DNA of 64,000 nucleotides from Acetobacteraceae bacterium (GTDB taxonomy: Bacteria; Pseudomonadota; Alphaproteobacteria; Acetobacterales; Acetobacteraceae), in NCBI GenBank assembly GCA_947475245.1, contig CANJLW010000023.1, forward strand, positions 1 through 64,000. Reading direction: 5' to 3'. Below are positions 17,530 through 26,582 of the stretch, piece by piece (positions within the stretch are counted from its first letter, which is position 1; each line of letters begins with the position of its first letter). The notes below the pieces were generated by a model. It was not told the DNA's origin and did not search any database. It saw only the letters and a program-made list of their open reading frames with translations. The position numbers and the translations under genes are program-made.

Positions 17530-18339
17530 CTAAATGGCGGTCTGAATTGCGTTAATTCCAAGGGAACCAAATACCATAGGAGTCCCAGCCTCTGTGGAGA
17601 TTGTCGAGTACTCGACAGATACTGTGATGTCCCGCCGAAACAGCATGGCGTTTTGTGATTGATCATAGACATTCGTACCCTTATAGGTCAGGCGCCCCTG
17701 GGAGTTGTCAGGAAGTGCCAGAAATGTCAGCCTTGCTAAATCACTGTCGACGCGTGACACCACGGCGTCCCGAGCTGCCGGGTGGGGACACCAGCACGAA
17801 ATTTTGATGTCGTGCTCTTGTCTACGAAGCTCTCGTCGTACCGATGCGGTCGCGGCTACACGACCAATCACTTGGCTTGCAAAGGGAAAGTGGATGTGAT
17901 GACCAGACAACTCTACAACGTGATCCTTCGAGATAAGGGATGCCATGTTGGCGGCAATTAAGTCGAGACTATCCCCCTCAATTACACGATAGACGTAGGT
18001 TGCGCTATTTACTTGCACGCCGACCAGCGATGATGCTTGGGGCTCCCCCTGCAGAGTGATCGTGTTTTGGTTCGTGAGCCACCTGAGAGAAGTCGGGGAC
18101 ACCAGTGTTTCCGGTTCCGACGAAAATCGGGTTGTCACATTCCCGGGATCACTTGCCGCAAAGATCGCGACGTTTATTCGCCCAGCGGCGAGATCGGCGG
18201 AAAGGCCGCCTGCATGCGGCCAGCCGCGAAACACGCGACAAGGATAACCAATCGAACTGGGCTGATCTGGTCCGAGAGGATATAGGCTGTTCACGACCTG
18301 CTGAGCGATCGCCTCCTCAACATCGGATAGGTCTGCCAT
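17530..18339 (-). CDS. Phage neck/tail terminator-like protein
   Basis: The product is 269 residues and is not recognised at family level with certainty. The N-terminus (DVEEAIAQQVVNSLYP) and its place between head-completion proteins and sheath are those of tail-terminator or tail-completion proteins that cap the tail at the neck. Beta-rich segments (TYVYRVIEGDSLDLIAANM, HDIKISCWCPHPAARDAVV, MLFRRDITVSVEYST) fit such a fold. Its start overlaps the previous stop by one base. Confidence 0.5.
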   Translation of the reverse strand: MADLSDVEEAIAQQVVNSLYPLGPDQPSSIGYPCRVFRGWPHAGGLSADLAAGRINVAIFAASDPGNVTTRFSSEPETLVSPTSLRWLTNQNTITLQGEPQASSLVGVQVNSATYVYRVIEGDSLDLIAANMASLISKDHVVELSGHHIHFPFASQVIGRVAATASVRRELRRQEHDIKISCWCPHPAARDAVVSRVDSDLARLTFLALPDNSQGRLTYKGTNVYDQSQNAMLFRRDITVSVEYSTISTEAGTPMVFGSLGINAIQTAI

Positions 18340-18983
18340 TATGGGGTGACCAACCGCGCGATCAACCGCCAGCCGAGAGCGCTTTTTTCACAACCTGATA
18401 CAATGTGCACGCGCGCGAGATCGTCGGTGACGATATCAGTAGGACGGATTGTAAGTGTCATGGATGCCGGCAACAGAATAGTGGAAATCGTTCCAAGAAT
18501 GTCCGTCGGTAGACCCAATGAGACCGCGCTGTCGCGACCGGTAGCCAGGATGCTGGCAGGCCATTGCGAAGCATATTCTGTGGACGGTTCGGTGGACCCG
18601 TTTGCGTAGTGGGTGCCTCCGAGGGAGGCGGATAACTCTGGACGAGCCAGGCCAACGATGTGGTTTGTCAGGATACACGTCGCCGCGCCCAGGGCCTCTT
18701 GCGCCGCGATAAACCAAGTGCGTTCGCCCTGTACCAGGTAGTCGCCGGGCTGTGTATAGGAGAGGTCGAAATAGCCGCCGTAAGCCGCTTCCCCGTAGGT
18801 GTGATTTCGGGAAAGCGTACCGTCGAGCGCCGCAAATTTAGCGGGAAGCCGCAAAAACCGATTGCCGGTTGAGAGTGGATGAAAGTTGCCGGATGGACGG
18901 TATGCGTCTGCAGAACCGCCGATCGCCCGAGCTACTCTACCATTGGCCCAGGCGACTCTATCGGCAATATACAGATCTCTCAT
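18339..18983 (-). CDS. Phage head-completion/neck protein, family not recognised
   Basis: The product is 214 residues with beta-rich content (GDYLVQGERTWFIAAQEAL, SMTLTIRPTDIVTDDLARV). It starts with a distinctive MRDLYIADRVAWANGR. Between the connector-like gene (stop 18985) and the terminator-like gene, with 1-base junctions, it is part of the head-to-tail joining set. No catalytic motif is seen. Confidence 0.5.
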   Translation of the reverse strand: MRDLYIADRVAWANGRVARAIGGSADAYRPSGNFHPLSTGNRFLRLPAKFAALDGTLSRNHTYGEAAYGGYFDLSYTQPGDYLVQGERTWFIAAQEALGAATCILTNHIVGLARPELSASLGGTHYANGSTEPSTEYASQWPASILATGRDSAVSLGLPTDILGTISTILLPASMTLTIRPTDIVTDDLARVHIVSGCEKSALGWRLIARLVTP

Positions 18984-18984
18984 G

Positions 18985-19368
18985 TTAAACCGTCAGCCAT
19001 AACCCGGCGGCTTTGCCAATCGCCGAGCCGGACGGCACCCCCAGAAAATTGCTTAGCCGACACCGCCAGTCGTCAAACAGTTCAATTCTGTCGCGCACTT
19101 CATTGACGTTATGCTTCCATACGGCGGCTTGGTCGGTATCAAGATTCTCGCTCGAACGAGGGATGGCAAGTTCAAGTGCCGTTAGCGTCGCCAAGTATCG
19201 CCTGACAACCGCGATTTCCGGTTCGGTCAACAGTGTAAGGCGGGACTCGAGCGTCTCTGCGGACGGTGAGTACCCGACGAACTGGGTGCCGGACGTCCCG
19301 GTGGCTCGAATTGGGTAGCCACAGAACCGCCGAACGTCCGTGCGTTCGCTGTCGGATAATGCGGTCAA
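18985..19368 (-). CDS. Phage head-tail connector-like protein
   Basis: The product is 127 residues, predominantly helical (AETLESRLTLLTEPEIAVVR, RYLATLTALELAI). Size, helical content and position right after the capsid genes resemble adaptor proteins that join portal to tail (gp6/gp15-type). The start overlaps the preceding stop by an ATGA junction. The exact family is not recognised. Confidence 0.5.
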   Translation of the reverse strand: MTALSDSERTDVRRFCGYPIRATGTSGTQFVGYSPSAETLESRLTLLTEPEIAVVRRYLATLTALELAIPRSSENLDTDQAAVWKHNVNEVRDRIELFDDWRCRLSNFLGVPSGSAIGKAAGLWLTV

Positions 19369-19673
19369 ATGGACGACCCATCGCCACGGGTCACGTAAAC
19401 GGTTCCGCTACCGGTGGAAAGCACGACGGCGACGGTAGTGATCAGCGCGTTGACGCTCAAAAGTGCTCTCGTGTTTGCCTGGATTGGCATATCGGTATTC
19501 GCGGCCGTGATGCTGCTATCGGACCCAAACCGGACAAACGCTACGGCGTTTGTCGCGTTAGTGATGAGTACTGTCTCACCACCACCAGCGAGCGCTGCGC
19601 TCGCGGTGGTCGTGCCGGCGGCAATGGGCACAGTACCTGATGGTCGAAATGCGCTGGTCGATCCGGTGGCCAT
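19365..19673 (-). CDS. Small capsid-associated protein
   Basis: The product is 102 residues, beta-rich with Ala/Thr/Gly repeats (VPIAAGTTTASAALAGGGET, VLITNATNAVAFVRFGSDS, SGTVYVTRGDGSSI). It resembles capsid decoration or stabilising proteins in size, composition and position just after the major capsid gene (16 bases). Function is inferred. Confidence 0.5.
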   Translation of the reverse strand: MATGSTSAFRPSGTVPIAAGTTTASAALAGGGETVLITNATNAVAFVRFGSDSSITAANTDMPIQANTRALLSVNALITTVAVVLSTGSGTVYVTRGDGSSI

Positions 19674-19688
19674 GATTACCGGATCCCT

Positions 19689-21011
19689 TTAGCCGATATG
19701 TTCGACGATGACGGCGCGCTTAAAGGCGGCGTTGGTGGCGGTCGGCACAGTCGTTGGGTTTGTGGTCGTGTCGGACGGTGCGCAGAACCCGCCGATCCAA
19801 TACCAGGATTGGGCAATGATTTGTTGCAACCGATCAACCGCGGCGCGGGTAACCATGGCGACGCCATCAACCATGGTGACGATCGAGTCCGCGGAATCGA
19901 CGTCTGTCGCTGCGCTGCCGGCGAAATCGCCTTCGACCAGAGCGCCCTTGCCGCAAATCACCGGACGACGGACCATCAGCGTAGATAGGGTTGGGTGGGT
20001 CTGGACGAAAGTTTCGGTTGTCGTGATGAAGCGCAGACCAAGAAAATCATTGGTCATACCCTGACGGAACACCTGGTTCGCCGAGGTTGCGCCCTGGAAG
20101 AGTTGTTTGAAGTCCGGATCGGCGAAGAGTTGACGGGCCGAAACAGGATCGAGGTAGCAGTTATAAGCGCCGTTGATTTCCGGCACGGCGTTAAGGCGCA
20201 ATTTTGCGACTGCATCCAAAAGTGACGCCATAGACAGCGTGTCACTGGCATTGATTTGGGCGGTGGTGGTACGGTTGGAGGGGCGGACGATTGTCGAAGC
20301 GTTGGCGGCGAGCACTGCGTTCCCGCTCGTTCCGTCGTTGACCGAAACGTTGGCGGACAGGGTCAGCGTTCCCGAAATGCCTCCAGGCGCCGTGGAGACA
20401 TTGGTAACGTCGACTCCGACGCCGGTTGCGGTGTAGGCGTTGGCACCGATCGTCACGACAAGCGGTGCCGAAGGGCTGATCGCCGTCTGTTGGCCATTCA
20501 CAAATGTGGTCTGAAAGCCACGGACGTCGTCGACCGTTACTGTCAATCCCGGGCTTCCGAGGGTCGTGCGGACGCGCGTGTTGCCGCCGAGGTAGGCACT
20601 AAACAGCGCATTTCGGGCGAGTTCATCGAGGCTCCGTGCAGCCTGTTCTCCATTCGCATATGCGTTCTGCAGAAAGAGAGAGGCGATGCCGACCCGGCTC
20701 GTGACCATGTTGAGATCGGTGGTCGCAGCATAGTGGTTCATCGTCAACGTGTATTGCTCGACGCCCCAGTTGCCCGGCGTCAGGCCGTTGTCGAGGTTTG
20801 TGTTGGTGGACGGAACAAGCGGCGTGGTGACGGCGGGCTTCAGGCCGGCGCGGGTCTTCGTGACGGTTTCTCCGATGCCGACCGATACGGTGACCCGATC
20901 CGCGCATGCGCGATATCCAAGCTTCGACCGCAGGGCTTGGTCGAATTCACGCTCAAGGAAACCCTGCTGAATGATCGGCTGCAGTGCGGTCGGAAAATTC
21001 TGAATGGGCAT
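19689..21011 (-). CDS. Phage major capsid protein
   Basis: The product is 440 residues. An N-terminal arm (PTALQPIIQQGFLEREFDQA) leads into a core with an inserted beta domain around 160-270. A C-terminal region (AYNCYLDPVSARQLFADPDF, LGLRFITTTETFVQTHPTL, RRPVICGKGALVEGDF) is of the P22-coat/N4-gp56-like HK97-fold type. Position after the scaffold-like gene and before head-completion genes supports this. No N-terminal maturation cleavage site or protease gene was noted, which suits scaffold-directed assembly. Confidence 0.82.
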   Translation of the reverse strand: MPIQNFPTALQPIIQQGFLEREFDQALRSKLGYRACADRVTVSVGIGETVTKTRAGLKPAVTTPLVPSTNTNLDNGLTPGNWGVEQYTLTMNHYAATTDLNMVTSRVGIASLFLQNAYANGEQAARSLDELARNALFSAYLGGNTRVRTTLGSPGLTVTVDDVRGFQTTFVNGQQTAISPSAPLVVTIGANAYTATGVGVDVTNVSTAPGGISGTLTLSANVSVNDGTSGNAVLAANASTIVRPSNRTTTAQINASDTLSMASLLDAVAKLRLNAVPEINGAYNCYLDPVSARQLFADPDFKQLFQGATSANQVFRQGMTNDFLGLRFITTTETFVQTHPTLSTLMVRRPVICGKGALVEGDFAGSAATDVDSADSIVTMVDGVAMVTRAAVDRLQQIIAQSWYWIGGFCAPSDTTTNPTTVPTATNAAFKRAVIVEHIG

Positions 21012-21064
21012 TAAATGCTAAAGTCCTGAACAAGAAGGAATAGTGACATACTACGACGAATAAT

Positions 21065-21466
21065 TTAGCCGGCGTTACGAAGGAGCGCCGCGCGTGCGGC
21101 ATGATACTCGTCTTCGGACATTTCAGTCGCCGACCGGAGCTTGATTGGTTGGGAGCGCGGCGGATTGGCGGTATTGGTGGAAGACCGTCCCACGAATAAC
21201 CAAGGCTTCGCAGCCTTAAAGCGTGCGATGTGGTCTTCCACTCCGATCGGGTGGCCGTCTTCACCGATGGTGACGCCGGCGGAGTCGAGTAATTTCAATG
21301 CGTCTAAATCGACAATGCCCGCACGCCTGGCTTCGGACTTCAGTTCGGCTTGGATCAGCCGCTCCTCTGCCTCCTGTTTGGTGCGCGCAAGCAGTTCTTC
21401 GAGTTGTGATGCTCGATCTCGCCAATTTTCGATCGGGTCGATCGAATCTTCAGTATTCTCATTCAT
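21065..21466 (-). CDS. Phage scaffold-like protein
   Basis: The product is 133 residues with a coiled-coil N-terminal half (RDRASQLEELLARTKQEAEE then RLIQAELKSEARR). It is followed by ARRAGIVDLDALKLLDSAGV and a short C-terminal tail. This size, charge and location between portal and capsid are those of scaffolding proteins (gp20-like). The start overlaps the portal stop by 8 bases. Confidence 0.6.
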   Translation of the reverse strand: MNENTEDSIDPIENWRDRASQLEELLARTKQEAEERLIQAELKSEARRAGIVDLDALKLLDSAGVTIGEDGHPIGVEDHIARFKAAKPWLFVGRSSTNTANPPRSQPIKLRSATEMSEDEYHAARAALLRNAG

Positions 21467-22889
21467 TTGTAGATTTCACTCCATTTTCCGCCTGCTCGGC
21501 ATTAATCCGAGCCGTCTCACCGGCGATATCCTCCAGATCGTAAGTGTCGGAGATTGCCTTCATTGCGGTTTCTCGACTGATGTGGCCCGCATTCACCAAG
21601 ATGGCCAGCGTTTGTGCGTCTTTCTGCCTGTCGTCGGCGGAAAGTGGATACCAACGCGGCCACTTTAGTGTGATCGGGGCGGCTTCGTCGAGATTTCGGA
21701 CGGATTGACCGAGTACGCGCAGTTCGTAACGGTGTGATGCCCGAATGATCAATCGGGTCAGCGAAATCAGCGCGATCTCGCCGTACGTGACCCGCAAGTT
21801 GTCCGCCAACCATAATAGGCCTTGGTTCAAAAGCTCCAACGCGCGTCCCGATTGGGCGGCAGTCAGCCGTTCAGGGCTCGCTCGGTTGCCGTGCACACTC
21901 TCTAACGCCAGTTCGCGTAAGGTGCGGACGTATTCGATAACGGCCGCCGATGCGCTGCCGCCGATTTCCAGGAGCCTTGCATCGCCATGTTCTCCAACGA
22001 CCAGGGCGTTGCCGGCACCTTTAACGATCTCCGCGGATGCGGGGGATGGATCTTTCAATAACAACGTTGGGTCGCTGCTATATTTCAGACCACGCCCAAC
22101 CTGACTGAGCTGGTAGTCGATTTCGATCTGAGACTCGATGGCTGGCCGAAAAGTGCATGCCCCGTCATCCGGATGACCGGTGGAGGAGTGACCTGGGAGA
22201 TTTTTGATCCAGACGAGAGGAACAAATCCCAGCCCATGATGCACGCTTCTTGCGTCATCGATCTTCTCTGAATTTCTACCGCCGACCGGTTCAGGTTCGT
22301 ACCAGATTTCGCTATCTCGCGTCCATCGTCGACTGAACCAATATTCCTGGGCTGCGTCGTCTATTTTGTATCCGGCTTCTTTCAGAAGCCTTCCTTTAAC
22401 TTTGTAGCGCTCGATAACCTCGGCGAGAACATCTGGCTCGTCCGGCGACCATTGGGCGGTCAGATACAGTGTATTCAGGGTTTGAAAGAAAACGCGACCT
22501 CTGATCACCTTGAGCAATATGGCGACCGACCCAATCGATCCTCGGATCGCAGCGTCGATCATTGTCATGTTCAGGCGCGACTCCTTGACCACCGCAGCCA
22601 TGGTTTGACGTACGAGCGGGTCAGGACAGTCAATCGTGGGGAAGTGCCCTTCGCTGAACAGTAGCGCGACACTATCTTCGACAACCACTCGACAGAGTGG
22701 ATAGCGGACACTCGGGCGACGATTTCGGAGCGGAATATAGACGCCGTCGATCGTCCGCTCCTCGTGGAATTGGAAGGGGAGGGCGTCATAAAGTTGCCCC
22801 TCCAGGACCCGGGTCAAAATATCGAGTGTACGGGTCCGTTCCGAGTAGTCTGGATCTCTCGGAGTAAGGTCGCATATCGTGTCAAACAT
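21459..22889 (-). CDS. Phage portal protein
   Basis: The product is 476 residues. The region SGRALELLNQGLLWLADNLR and adjoining helices resemble the portal stem/wing of SPP1-like portals, and the protein lies directly after terminase. The N-terminal 60 residues (EGQLYDALPFQFHEERTIDG) and the beta segments in 120-220 fit a portal wing. Twelve copies form the ring through which DNA is packaged. It is separated from terminase by 26 bases and overlaps the scaffold-like gene. Confidence 0.75.
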   Translation of the reverse strand: MFDTICDLTPRDPDYSERTRTLDILTRVLEGQLYDALPFQFHEERTIDGVYIPLRNRRPSVRYPLCRVVVEDSVALLFSEGHFPTIDCPDPLVRQTMAAVVKESRLNMTMIDAAIRGSIGSVAILLKVIRGRVFFQTLNTLYLTAQWSPDEPDVLAEVIERYKVKGRLLKEAGYKIDDAAQEYWFSRRWTRDSEIWYEPEPVGGRNSEKIDDARSVHHGLGFVPLVWIKNLPGHSSTGHPDDGACTFRPAIESQIEIDYQLSQVGRGLKYSSDPTLLLKDPSPASAEIVKGAGNALVVGEHGDARLLEIGGSASAAVIEYVRTLRELALESVHGNRASPERLTAAQSGRALELLNQGLLWLADNLRVTYGEIALISLTRLIIRASHRYELRVLGQSVRNLDEAAPITLKWPRWYPLSADDRQKDAQTLAILVNAGHISRETAMKAISDTYDLEDIAGETARINAEQAENGVKSTNE

Positions 22890-22915
22890 TGGAGATTCCG
22901 CAGTTGTCGGGTCGA

Positions 22916-24337
22916 TCAGCGACCAAAAAATGGGACAGACGTGAAGCGTGACAGATCTGTCGTTCCGTTCAGCGCGGTGAAACCCCGCACCAGGGCGTCG
23001 ACCTGATCGTCTTTACGTCCGAGAGGAAATTCGGCCAATTCGTCGAAGAAGCATCGATTCCAGGCCGCCTGGACGGCGCAGATATTGCCAACTTCCATTT
23101 GTGAGGCGACTGGTAGCGCTCTCGTTAACTTTGAACCGCTTTCCCGAGCGGTAATAACGCGATATCCACTAAGCTGACGCGTCATGTAAGCCGCCTGACT
23201 TTTGCCGGCTTGTCCGGGGTCCTCAGGCAGTCCGATCCAGACCTTCTCACCATCGGCTTTCGCGGCAATGCGAATTGCATCTTCAATCTGGCTAGGAGAT
23301 CCACGCAAACGAATGACATCCAGAATAGTATAGTACCCCTTCGCGTCCCGGGATATCTTAACGCCGACTGTCCAATCGGGGTCGCTTCCCTTCTCCGCCA
23401 GCGTGGCGGCCAGGTCCCATGCTCGGATTGTATGCGTATCCGTTGCTACAATAGCGTTTTCCAGCAACCTGACCCGCGTTGTGTTGAATACGGTGCCTTC
23501 GGTCTGCCGCGGAGATTGTTGATACAGAGCCGACCAAATACGGCTCCCGACGAGGTCGCGCTTTGCCGATAGCGCCTCCATGCCCTCCCATTGTGGCCAG
23601 AGTGGCTCACCGATCTCGCGTCCGAGCGGGTCATGCGGTTCTGCAAGCGCCGGTAGGCGCAGGACGCGCCATTCCGGGCCCGCGGCGCTCAGGAGATGCC
23701 CGCCAAGGTCGTCCTCATGCCATCGGGTCATAATCAGAACGATACGTGCATTTGGCTTCAGACGTGTGACCAGGTCGGAGCGATACCAATCCCAGATGTG
23801 ACCCCGTTGGACGCTGCTTTCCGCGATGAACTGCGATTTGATCGGGTCATCTATTATGGCCAAATCCGCTCGACGCCCGGTAATCGCGCCACGAATTCCT
23901 GCTGCAATGTACTCGCCGCCAAGCGATGTAGTCCATGAATGAGCGGAAGCAATAGAGGACGTAACCTGGTATCCGAGGAGTTCTCGATATCGCGCTACGA
24001 TATCACGCACGCGACGACTGAAGTGGAGGGCAAGTCCAGCAGTATGTGATGCGGCTATAATGGAACTGGTTGGAAATTGTGTGTACCACCAGGTCGGAAA
24101 AAGAACAGATGCATACGTAGATTTCGCAGACCCGGGTGGCATCAAAACCATAAGACGCAAGAACTTCCCCGCAGCCAATGCCTCCAGTTCGGCTATCAAA
24201 AGATCATGATGTCGAGCTGGGCTTTGTCCGATCGGCGCCAGTACGTGCTGCGCCCAGCGACGCAGGCTCCGACGCACTTGCTGTCGGAGCAAAAACTCGG
24301 CTTCGAGCGTGAGCCAATCGCTCACAGAGCTCTGCAT
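22916..24337 (-). CDS. Phage terminase large subunit
   Basis: The product is 473 residues. The ATPase half has the Walker A-like MPPGSAKST at about 64-72, Walker B DLAIIDDP near 157-164 and a coupling motif IVLIMTRWHEDD near 200. The RNase H-like nuclease half shows acidic residues in RAWDLAAT and DQVDAL (near 448). It powers DNA packaging into the prohead and cuts the concatemer. It is the first structural gene transcribed; no small-subunit gene lies upstream, where a glycosyltransferase gene is found instead. Confidence 0.92.
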   Translation of the reverse strand: MQSSVSDWLTLEAEFLLRQQVRRSLRRWAQHVLAPIGQSPARHHDLLIAELEALAAGKFLRLMVLMPPGSAKSTYASVLFPTWWYTQFPTSSIIAASHTAGLALHFSRRVRDIVARYRELLGYQVTSSIASAHSWTTSLGGEYIAAGIRGAITGRRADLAIIDDPIKSQFIAESSVQRGHIWDWYRSDLVTRLKPNARIVLIMTRWHEDDLGGHLLSAAGPEWRVLRLPALAEPHDPLGREIGEPLWPQWEGMEALSAKRDLVGSRIWSALYQQSPRQTEGTVFNTTRVRLLENAIVATDTHTIRAWDLAATLAEKGSDPDWTVGVKISRDAKGYYTILDVIRLRGSPSQIEDAIRIAAKADGEKVWIGLPEDPGQAGKSQAAYMTRQLSGYRVITARESGSKLTRALPVASQMEVGNICAVQAAWNRCFFDELAEFPLGRKDDQVDALVRGFTALNGTTDLSRFTSVPFFGR

Positions 24338-24576
24338 CAGTAAAAAGAGTCGTATTCAAGGATGAGTACAGGGAATTCGGATCGTTTAATTGTCGGGACT
24401 TTCGGTTAATATGTGTTGGAGTCAAATTAGGTCCGTTGACGAATGTTGCTTTCAGCGTTCGTAGCTTCGGTCGACCGGAACAGACGGTTCAAGGTCTTTT
24501 CTCCACACTGGGAACACCTCCCGTGATACAGAGCTTCGATCATATTGAGATTATTATCCCAGATTGGGGTGCCTGG
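24338..24576. other. Gap at the right end of the phage region
   Basis: These 239 bases separate the terminase start from the glycosyltransferase stop. The minus strand holds a TTGACT at 24420-24425 that could be a -35, but no convincing -10 follows at 16-18 bases. No tRNA, integrase, attachment repeat or small terminase frame was recognised. Confidence 0.4.
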
Positions 24577-25740
24577 TCAAGGACTATTTTCCGGATATCG
24601 ACCTGCATCCGTCAATGCCTGGCGATAGACGTCGAGGGTCGCATCTTGCAGAGCCTGAACGGTCGGAACCGCGCGCCTCGCACGTATGCCAAGGGCCAGG
24701 AGATCGGCCCTATCCATCGCCAGGACCATAGCGATCGCATCGGAGAGTGCGGTTGGATCGCCAGCGCGAACCAGGAAGCCGGTCTCGCCATGTCGAACGG
24801 TTTCGGCAGGTCCGCCGATCTCCGATGCGATGACGGCGCGTGCCATGGCTTGGGCCTCAATGATGACGCGACCAAATGCTTCAGGTTGGACGGATGCGTG
24901 TACGACCACATCGGCCGTCATGAAGGCGGCTGGCATATCCGAGCAATCCCCAACAAAATATGCACGGTCAGCCAAGCCAAGCTCTGACGCACGCTTTCGC
25001 AACGCGTCGGAGTAGGCTGTGCGGCCTTGATCGGACCCGACAAACACACAGCACACTGTCGGATCGGACAATTTGGCGATGGCTTCCAATAGTATGGTCT
25101 GACCTTTCCATGCAGTCAGCCGCCCAGGCATCAGAACAAGTCGACGCTCCTGCGTCACGCCCCAACTGTGTCGGAGTTTCTCGATGCGGTCACTCGCAAT
25201 TGCGTCGGGATTAAAAGCTGCCAGGTCCACGCCCCTGGGAATCAGAGCTATGCGATCCGCGGGAATACCGTGTTCGCGGACAATGCGTTCGGCAATAAAT
25301 CGGCTTGCGGCGATCACAATGCTGCCTCGGGCCATAATTGAATTGTAAAACCGCTTCAGCGCGGACCGCGCGCTGTAAGTGCCATGGTATGTGGTCATGA
25401 AGACCGCGCCGGTGCATTGCATGGCCAGCCATGCGGACCATGCCGGTGCGCGGGACCGAGCATGTATGATCGATACGTTCTTCGAGATCACGACATTCCG
25501 CAGCCGCAGCCCGTTTAACACGAGCGTGATTGGATTTTTGGAATCCAGAGGTAATGTGATGTGATGTCCGCCAGCGGCTTCTATATCGCGCACCATGCGT
25601 CCGCCCGCGCTCGCAACCAAAGCGATCCCACCCGCCCTGACGATAGCGGCCGTGATTTCAACGGTACCTTTCTCTACCCCCCCGGTGACGAGAGAAGGAA
25701 GTACCTGCAGTACGACGGTTGATCCCGGCAAGTGTGTCAT
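24577..25740 (-). CDS. Glycosyltransferase family 4
   Basis: The product is 387 residues from ATG at 25740. Longer starts would run through the divergent hydrolase gene. The N-terminal Rossmann domain has LVTGGVEKGTVEIT. The C-terminal domain has RGVDLAAFNPD near 190, MPGRLTAWKGQ, and the E-x7-E donor motif EAFGRVIIE followed by EIGGPAETVRHGETG. GT-B family 4 enzymes transfer sugars from nucleotide-sugars to lipopolysaccharide, capsule or glycolipids at the cytoplasmic face of the membrane. No other polysaccharide genes adjoin. Donor and acceptor are unknown. It is transcribed towards the phage operon, with a 239-base gap. Confidence 0.85.
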   Translation of the reverse strand: MTHLPGSTVVLQVLPSLVTGGVEKGTVEITAAIVRAGGIALVASAGGRMVRDIEAAGGHHITLPLDSKNPITLVLNGLRLRNVVISKNVSIIHARSRAPAWSAWLAMQCTGAVFMTTYHGTYSARSALKRFYNSIMARGSIVIAASRFIAERIVREHGIPADRIALIPRGVDLAAFNPDAIASDRIEKLRHSWGVTQERRLVLMPGRLTAWKGQTILLEAIAKLSDPTVCCVFVGSDQGRTAYSDALRKRASELGLADRAYFVGDCSDMPAAFMTADVVVHASVQPEAFGRVIIEAQAMARAVIASEIGGPAETVRHGETGFLVRAGDPTALSDAIAMVLAMDRADLLALGIRARRAVPTVQALQDATLDVYRQALTDAGRYPENSP

Positions 25741-25820
25741 ACAAATCTTATAGTGTCCCCGCGGGTCATCGGCGACAGGTACCGATAAGAATGTAAACGG
25801 CTTGAGGGCATTGAGAGGCA

Positions 25821-26582
25821 ATGATGGAAATTTCAGGACGGCTGGATTGTGGCGACGGTATCGAGCTTGCATGGCGAAAAATCGAGGGCACCGGACCGAC
25901 AATCGTGTTTTTGCCGGGGTTTCGGAGCACCATGGCGGGGGATAAAGCAACAGCGCTTTCGCAGTGGTGCGCCGCTCGAGGCCAGGCGATGCTGCGCTTC
26001 GATTATTCAGGCCATGGCGAAAGCGGCGGGCGGTTTCTCGACGGGACAATTGGACGTTGGGCCACGGACGCGCTGCATGTGATCGACCACCTGACCACGG
26101 GCCGGCTCGTGTTGGTTGGCTCGTCAATGGGCGGTTGGATTGCCTTGCTGTGTGCACTGGCACGCACGGAAAGGATCGCGGGTGTGATCGGTATCGCTGC
26201 TGCGCCTGATTTCACCGGCAGGTTAATGTGGGATTCGATGATGCCTGCTGAACGGGAGATTTTACGCCGTGACGGCGTATTGCACGTGCATAGCCAATAT
26301 GGCGACCCGACGCCGATCACATGGCGATTGATTGAAGATGGGCCGCGGCATTTTGTCCTGAACCGGCCACTCGAATTGGGATGCCCGATCAGGCTGTTGC
26401 ATGGTCAGGCGGACCCTGATGTACCTTGGGAGTTGGCGCTGCGGATCGCCGAATGCGTTACGTCGTCCGACGTCGAGGTCATACTGGTTAAATCAGGCGA
26501 TCACCGCCTGTCGCGTCCCGTGGACCTGTCGTTGTTGACGCGTACGATTGGAGCACTATTGGACCCGCCCGCGTCGATTTGA
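25821..26582 (+). CDS. Alpha/beta hydrolase
   Basis: The product is 253 residues. The fold is shown by FLPGFRSTMAGDKA (oxyanion loop), FDYSGHGESGG, the nucleophile elbow GSSMGGW (Ser at about 96), the acid in HGQADPDVP and His in SGDHRLS near the C-terminus. The sequence resembles the ABHD10/palmitoyl-thioesterase-like hydrolases. A start at 25821 or 25824 (MMEIS) cannot be separated. It diverges from the glycosyltransferase and converges on the YeeZ-like gene, overlapping it by 82 bases. Substrate is unknown. Confidence 0.83.
   Translation: MMEISGRLDCGDGIELAWRKIEGTGPTIVFLPGFRSTMAGDKATALSQWCAARGQAMLRFDYSGHGESGGRFLDGTIGRWATDALHVIDHLTTGRLVLVGSSMGGWIALLCALARTERIAGVIGIAAAPDFTGRLMWDSMMPAEREILRRDGVLHVHSQYGDPTPITWRLIEDGPRHFVLNRPLELGCPIRLLHGQADPDVPWELALRIAECVTSSDVEVILVKSGDHRLSRPVDLSLLTRTIGALLDPPASI

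Noticed and set aside
24338-24576. Phage attachment site or tRNA at the right phage border
   Set aside because: No tRNA cloverleaf and no direct repeat with the left side could be found by eye; the left end is not in the window.
24577-26163. Extended glycosyltransferase start at 26163 (528 residues)
   Set aside because: The extra 141 residues are antisense to the hydrolase gene and resemble no family; the GT domain begins at MTHLPGS (25740).
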